Source: Typha latifolia | Lineage: Eukaryota; Streptophyta; Magnoliopsida; Poales; Typhaceae | DNA: 64,000 bases | Direction: 5' to 3' | NCBI GenBank assembly: GCA_019914945.1 | Contig: CM034113.1 | Location: forward strand, 6,924,850 to 6,988,849 | In this document: piece after piece, positions 58,871 through 64,000 of the stretch | How the letters are laid out: every line of letters starts with the position of its first letter | Position numbering within the stretch: position 1 is the stretch's first letter | Made by a program: the position numbers and the translations under genes | Notes under the pieces: generated by a model | The model's input: only the letters and a program-made list of their open reading frames with translations | The model's database searches: none | Told to the model about the DNA's origin: nothing

Positions 58871-60837
58871 AGTTTGGAAATTTTAAAAATCCAAGATGCT
58901 TGACTATTGAGAAATTAAATGAATTTATGTTGGTTAAACATACCATTTATACGACAAATATAAAAAATGGAGTGTGGCCAAGCCTCCATGGACATATGTA
59001 GCAGGCTATAATTTTAGCATCAATGGCTATTCCCGAGGACCTATTCATCTAAATAACCATCTTCTATGTGCTTTTAACAAAAAATTGACTATCTTTGATA
59101 TTGAGTTTTGTTATTTGCAGTTCGATTTGAATATTACTACTAGAATTCAATCTCTTAAGTAAATTCGTTGTGAACATATTCTTTTGATGTTCCTCATCAT
59201 AAAATCATGTTTAAGATATTTGCTTGTTTAGAAAGGACCTTCATTATCTTTATTTATATACTTCTATATACTGCAAATCACTTATAATCTGTAGAATTCA
59301 CTCTTTTTGCATAGTTTTCTTTATTTTTTATTAACTTGATTTTTTCTCTTCCTAATTCGGATTCATGTTATTTAGCAAATGCTTTTGATTGCCTTGGAAT
59401 CCTTCCTCTGTTTGGTTTGGTTTCAAGTTATTACTTATTAGGTAGACAAAAGCCTGTTCTCCTTTTACATCTGTAATTTGTATATCTCCTTACTTTCATT
59501 TTAATACAAGATCATATCAAACTTAATTCGACAACTAGATTTAACTATTTAAGCATATCAGGATGCAACTATCTGCACAATTCCAACTCCTTTACTTTTT
59601 TTGTCCAACTTCAGTTGTCGGAACAATTGGAATGCCACAAGTAACCTACCATCTAATGAATTGCAGGTTGAATTCGTAGTTCTTGGGAGTTGTAAATACC
59701 TGAAAGATATATGATGATTTGTCACCAACCATCTAAATTAGGGCAATGCTATTGGAACAACAATTGAGAATGCTTGCATCAATATATCAGTGGTAAAGGC
59801 AAGCTTCTTATTCGACACTATGGGCATTCTATACATGTAAGTATTTCCCTAGTAGAATTGCACGAGCTTATATATCTTAAGGATAACTGAATTCTCTTTC
59901 TTTTCGTTGTAGGTTGAACAGATTTTGGATGTTGATTTCCATTTGTTATTCGATTTACCATTGTAATTTAGTTATGTGAAAAATACTGAATAGTTGCAGC
60001 TGGTAATTTCTTTTGTAGAACATGTGGATAAATGGAATTTGATGAACGATGTTTTCATGTGGCTTATTTGCTGAATGATGTTATCTTTCTCGAGAAAATG
60101 GCCGTCTGATGTGTTCGACGGAAAAGCTACAGCCTACAAGAGATCTATTCAATATATATTTTGTTGCAGTATCTTCTTTCTACAATTGTGCTTGACAACT
60201 ACATTTGGAAATATTACATTTTGCTGCTGAAAATGATACTTCTGTAAGCAACTTTATTCGAAACTAAGTATGCAGGACATGCTACATCATAGCAGAGAGT
60301 TTCGCTGCTAGCTAAATGACATTTTAGCAGCAAATACATTTGCAATTAAACAACATTTAATGGCTGGTCTATTTGGTACTATTACTTTTTTAGTAGCAAT
60401 TATAATCATCACTAATTCATGTATGTATAGTAGCAATAATATTTGTTACTACATGTGAAAAATTCTGCAGCAAATACTAGATTCGCTGTCAAGATTTAGC
60501 GACAACAGTTGCCATAACAGATCAAATATTTGATGCCCAACTCTTAGCAGCAGAAAATTAGTACTTTTGGCAGCAATTATATTTGAAATGAGGCCACAAA
60601 CATGAGGGTTGAATTGGCTTTCTGTTCTTAAAACCAAATCCCTAAATTGTTGGATATTCTTCAATTCAATGCCAACCATGGTATTGTCATCAGGTTGATA
60701 CTAGTTTGGCTTGAGTTATACCATATATGATTCTATAATTCAAGCACCCACTAACAACTATTTAAAAAGTTTCTATTGTGTTTCAATATGTGAGTAGATG
60801 AATCCATATCTAGATAATTACGAGATTTGCATATAAA

Positions 60838-61196
60838 TATTTTTTTTTAATATAATTTATCACTTAAAATATTAAAATGTTGTAATTGTCACTAAAATCT
60901 TTTACTTTATATGTATTACCATTGTGGTTAGTTTTTTAATAGAATATTTCTAACAGGTTGTTATCAAAATTAATATCTTTCTTTACTATAATGTTAGGTT
61001 AAATATATTTAATAGCTTTGAAAATATTTTATATAATTTATAGAAGAGTAAAATAATCTTTTTAAATCTAAATTTAGTTTTAATCATGATTAGTTAGATT
61101 TAACTAGTGGAATGGTATTTTTGGGAGCACAATAATTCGGATTGCAATTTTGATATTTTGAAGACTTCAGTGGCAATTATATAAAAATCCCTTAAA
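60838..61196. mobile_element. MITE family C, copy 2
   Basis: Inverted with respect to the copy at 23930-24235. Its right end (CAGTGGCAATTATATAAAAA) pairs inverted with its left end, and TAATCATGATTAGTTAGATTTAACTAG matches the interior of copy 1 on the other strand. It ends about 285 bp before the EMC10 start codon. Confidence 0.6.
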
Positions 61197-61422
61197 AAAC
61201 AAACAATGTTTACGTTAATTTAACTCATAATTTAAGTATTTAACTGAAAATACAAGGTCTGATTTGCAAATTTTGAAATACAGGGTGCGAAACAGAAAAT
61301 CATTAAATTGGAAGGCCTTATTTATAAATATTCGGCCTTCGGCGGCTCAGATCTTATAACTCTCTCTCTCTCGCCTCTTTAAAGCCTTTTCGCTAATAAA
61401 TAGCATCGAATACTTCGGCGTC

Positions 61423-61423
<1 letters not shown>

Positions 61424-61457
<34 letters not shown>
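61424..61457. repeat. (CT)n tract in the EMC10 leader
   Basis: About sixteen CT units ending 24 bp before the EMC10 start codon, preceded by a shorter CT run at about 61360. Confidence 0.9.
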
Positions 61458-61459
<2 letters not shown>

Positions 61460-61481
61460 CCCTCTACACCCTAAGCGCGAG

Positions 61482-63774
61482 ATGAGGAGACCTCAACCTC
61501 GCGCTCTGTTCCCACTTCTCCTTCTTCTCGCCCTCCCCCTACTCTTCTCATCATCATGTTCTTTCGAATCCGATGAGCTCCTCCTCCAGGACGACGAGGA
61601 GTTCGAGGGATTCCGATCCCCCGGTCCCGATCATGTGAAGGCCACTCGCCCTCCTCCGACTCCGATCCGCCGGAGAGCGGATCTGGATTCCCCGTCGGAC
61701 TCGAAGGCGATCCAGTTCCCGCTCGAGCACGCCTTCGGTGACTCCGATTTCTCTGCCGCCGGGACCTTCACGGCCCGCCTCAAGTCCTGGAGCCACGGCG
61801 GCCAGGTTTCTCTTCTCTTCTGAAGCATCAAATTTTGATCTTTTTAGTTGTTTGGATCCGCCTCTTGTTTCTTCTTTAGTTGCAATCATTGCTTCAAAAA
61901 GGTTTATACCTATGTGCGTACATTCCAAATTTGCAGTTCTAATACTGTTAGAAGTGGATGCATCTAAATAAGAGAGTGGATTTTAGTTTCTAGTTAACGG
62001 AAACTTTCTCAGACAAAAATTAAGAAATAAGGGGTATACATTGCAGAAAACCAAGTTTTGAAGGGTATATACACAGATATCAAATTTAGAGGATATACAT
62101 GTAAATAAGAGATTAGAGGGGTATGCTTGCAAAAATCCGTTTTGAAGAACAGGTGCATGGTCGCTTAGGTGCTCACCTTGGATGAAATCCACCTACGACC
62201 ATGCGGATGCCACTTATTCATATTCCTTAGCATTTAGTATGTTATCCTACTTAAGATGTTTTCTAATTTCGAATTGTTGTAGTGTAGTGTCTTACTATGT
62301 TCTTACTGAAAGACACAACTGGTTTTTTGGGGTCTTATCCATTCATTTCGGTCTTTTTGTTTGTACATTATCTTCATAGGGCATTCAATTTCTAACCTGT
62401 ATTGACAGACAAATATTAGAGATGGCTTACTGTGTGACTGTGTGTGTATACCCTTCATGCACGCCTGCTAAAGCACTTTGTGGTCCTTATCTATGTCAAC
62501 TTGCATGACAGAAGCATATCTAGAAATGAGATCTGTATACTGGAATAGCCATATGAATAAAAGGTGAGTAAAAATAAATGACTAGTTGTCTATGGAGATG
62601 TATAACCAATAAGTTTTGGAGGGCTCATTATTTGGAACAGAGATAACTTTGTATTCTGTATATTGTATTGGAAGAGTTATACTGATTTGCCTCCTCTATA
62701 GCATACTTTCTTCCTTCTTGTTAACTTGCAATTATGACTAAACAACTTTCTTCAATGTATAGCTCATATAACTTTCATCTTTTAATCCTCCACAAGTAGG
62801 ATGTTTAGAATTTTGAATCATCCTACCTGACTATTTTTGTAACTGTAAGTTGATCATCTCCTTGAATTTGTGTGATTTGATCCGAGTTAAATAGTTCTAT
62901 TATTTGTCTGTAGACTCTTACCAAGCTTCGATTTTCGAGGAACACACTTACTCAAGAAGAGAAGGAAGCATTTGAAGTAATTTCTTGTCCTAATGCTCTG
63001 TGAGTTCTTTTGTCTTGGGTTTGCCACTCATAATGAAGTACTAAAGCTGATGAGAGTTATTTACTGCAGAGGTTGTTGAAGGAAGATAATTTTTATACGA
63101 TCAGAATACCATCTAATGTACTGAACCCTGAAGGAAAAGATTATGTTCTTTCGTCTGTCAGAGCTGTAAGTTGGTCTCTTCTATGCTTGCATAAGCACCC
63201 CACCCTTCGTACTTTTGGAGTTGCATTTTGCATTGTTCAAATAGATACCTCTTCCTATTGTGCTTTTTAAATTTATTTTCTTTGCATTTTACCAACAGAA
63301 TGTCTGCCTGTCAATAACAATGAAATGATTATGTCTAAGTTCAGTTGATCTGCTTTTTGATCTTAGTATTTAATAGTGAACAATAAGACAAGATTTACCT
63401 TAGGTGCTTTAGATTAAATTGCTTTAATATCCTAGACAAAAAGTGATATTTTGCGAGGGAAGAGCAAATGACTGTTGTAACCAGTAAGAGGAACTGTGGG
63501 TACCGAAAATTGTACAGACAAGGCAAACAATCTCAGCTATTCCTTTTAAAATCAATATATTCAGGTAAACAATTTTCAGTGTAATTGCATACCAGATCAC
63601 ATAAAATTGGTAGTCTGTCACTGTCTACTTGATTTGTAATATTGTTGCATCTACTTTGAGTAAGGTTGCATTAGCATGATGTATTTCTTTTCACATTGTT
63701 TTAACTGGGTGTTTCTTGCATTTCAGAGGTGCCTTCCACGGGAGAGCTTGGATGAGCATTTAGTTTTCCACACG
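61482..63774 (+). CDS. EMC10: ER membrane protein complex subunit 10 (EMC10), 5' part
   Basis: Four coding exons are visible, all phase 0: 61482-61805, 62914-62976, 63070-63165 and 63727-63774; the gene continues past the window. The product starts with an Arg/Leu-rich signal peptide (about 1-28), an acidic segment (DELLLQDDEEFEG), then the EMC10 domain: FPLEHAFGDSDFSAAGTFTA, LTKLRFSRNTLTQEEKEAF, DNFYTIRIPSNVLNP and RCLPRESLDEHLVFHT. EMC10 is a lumenal subunit of the EMC insertase, which places membrane helices in the ER; plant forms have a C-terminal membrane helix that would be encoded beyond the window. Exon 5 was not placed with confidence. Exon 1 is GC-rich and the introns AT-rich. Intron 1 (1.1 kb) contains a repeat shared with 27120-27300. 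Confidence 0.9.
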
Positions 63775-64000
63775 GTAATTCCCTACATATGATTTATGAT
63801 CTCCTTCTCTCCTACACTATGTACCTATGAAGTTCGTCTTGTGAGTGACATGGTTTTATTGGTATATAAATAATTATTCATAAATATTGAAACCTGATTT
63901 GAGAATTCTTATGATTTTTTTTTCTCAAGGATGAAATTCACATTTCTTGAACTTATGTATAAGAGGATCATAATGCATGAACTGTAAGGTGATGGAGCTG

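Larger units (their letters stand above)
56520..60835. other. Large intergenic transposon-derived region
   Basis: About 4.3 kb without a supported gene. The flanks near 56688-57010 and 60200-60600 both contain many GCAGCAAA/TAGCAGCA phrases and an inverted GCCTCAT...ATATAATT phrase, which suggests the ends of one large non-autonomous element. Between them lie a roughly 215-bp repeat array and a 21-bp minisatellite. Small reading frames here show no domains. Confidence 0.4.

Noticed and set aside
63975..64000. Fifth EMC10 exon at the window edge
   Set aside because: An AG followed by GTGATGGAGCTG is present, but the phase after exon 4 does not give the expected Asp-Gly-Ala, so it was not called.

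Overview
The window is nuclear DNA from a flowering plant. The genes have spliceosomal introns, plastid-targeted products, plant-only families (CRINKLY4 kinase, B-box factor, class IV chitinase, TIC20) and many small DNA transposons. Coding GC is two-sided: the CML, TIC20, chitinase exon 1 and EMC10 exon 1 are very GC-rich, while the kinase, eIF2A and most other genes are AT-rich. That fits a monocot, probably not a grass, but this is an inference. No prokaryotic, organellar or viral gene block was seen.

Layout, left to right: a single-exon CRINKLY4-type receptor kinase (2.1-4.8 kb, +); a four-EF-hand calmodulin-like gene (10.1 kb, +); a doubtful 52-codon reading frame (11.3 kb, +); a four-exon stand-alone (type-C-like) response regulator (13.5-14.1 kb, +); a three-exon B-box factor of BBX24/STO type (14.9-18.5 kb, -); a five-coding-exon atypical bHLH factor (22.2-23.5 kb, -); translation initiation factor eIF2A in 13 coding exons (27.7-32.9 kb, +); a plastid-targeted single-pass membrane protein of unknown function (34.7-36.7 kb, -); a class IV chitinase with a one-base frameshift (42.4-43.5 kb, +); a tail-to-tail gene for a PIP/PIPL-like secreted peptide (43.8-44.1 kb, -); TIC20-II-like (46.3-46.9 kb, -); an uncharacterised five-exon protein of about 638 residues (50.3-56.5 kb, +); and the 5' part of EMC10 (61.5 kb to the window end, +).

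The genes are ordinary, unlinked plant genes and not an operon-like system. The only pair with a plausible shared theme is the chitinase and the PIP-like peptide, both defence-associated families, about 330 bp apart.

The space between genes is mostly small transposons, several delimited here by their terminal inverted repeats (TIRs) and target-site duplications (TSDs): a 714-bp element just upstream of the response regulator; a 610-bp Tourist-like element with TAA duplications; a Mutator-like element carrying a nested 526-bp hAT-like element with a perfect 8-bp duplication; and two families each present as two opposed copies. Other points of note are two apparent U12-type introns flanking one exon of eIF2A, and two one-base frame problems (eIF2A and chitinase) at short homopolymers that may be consensus errors or true lesions.
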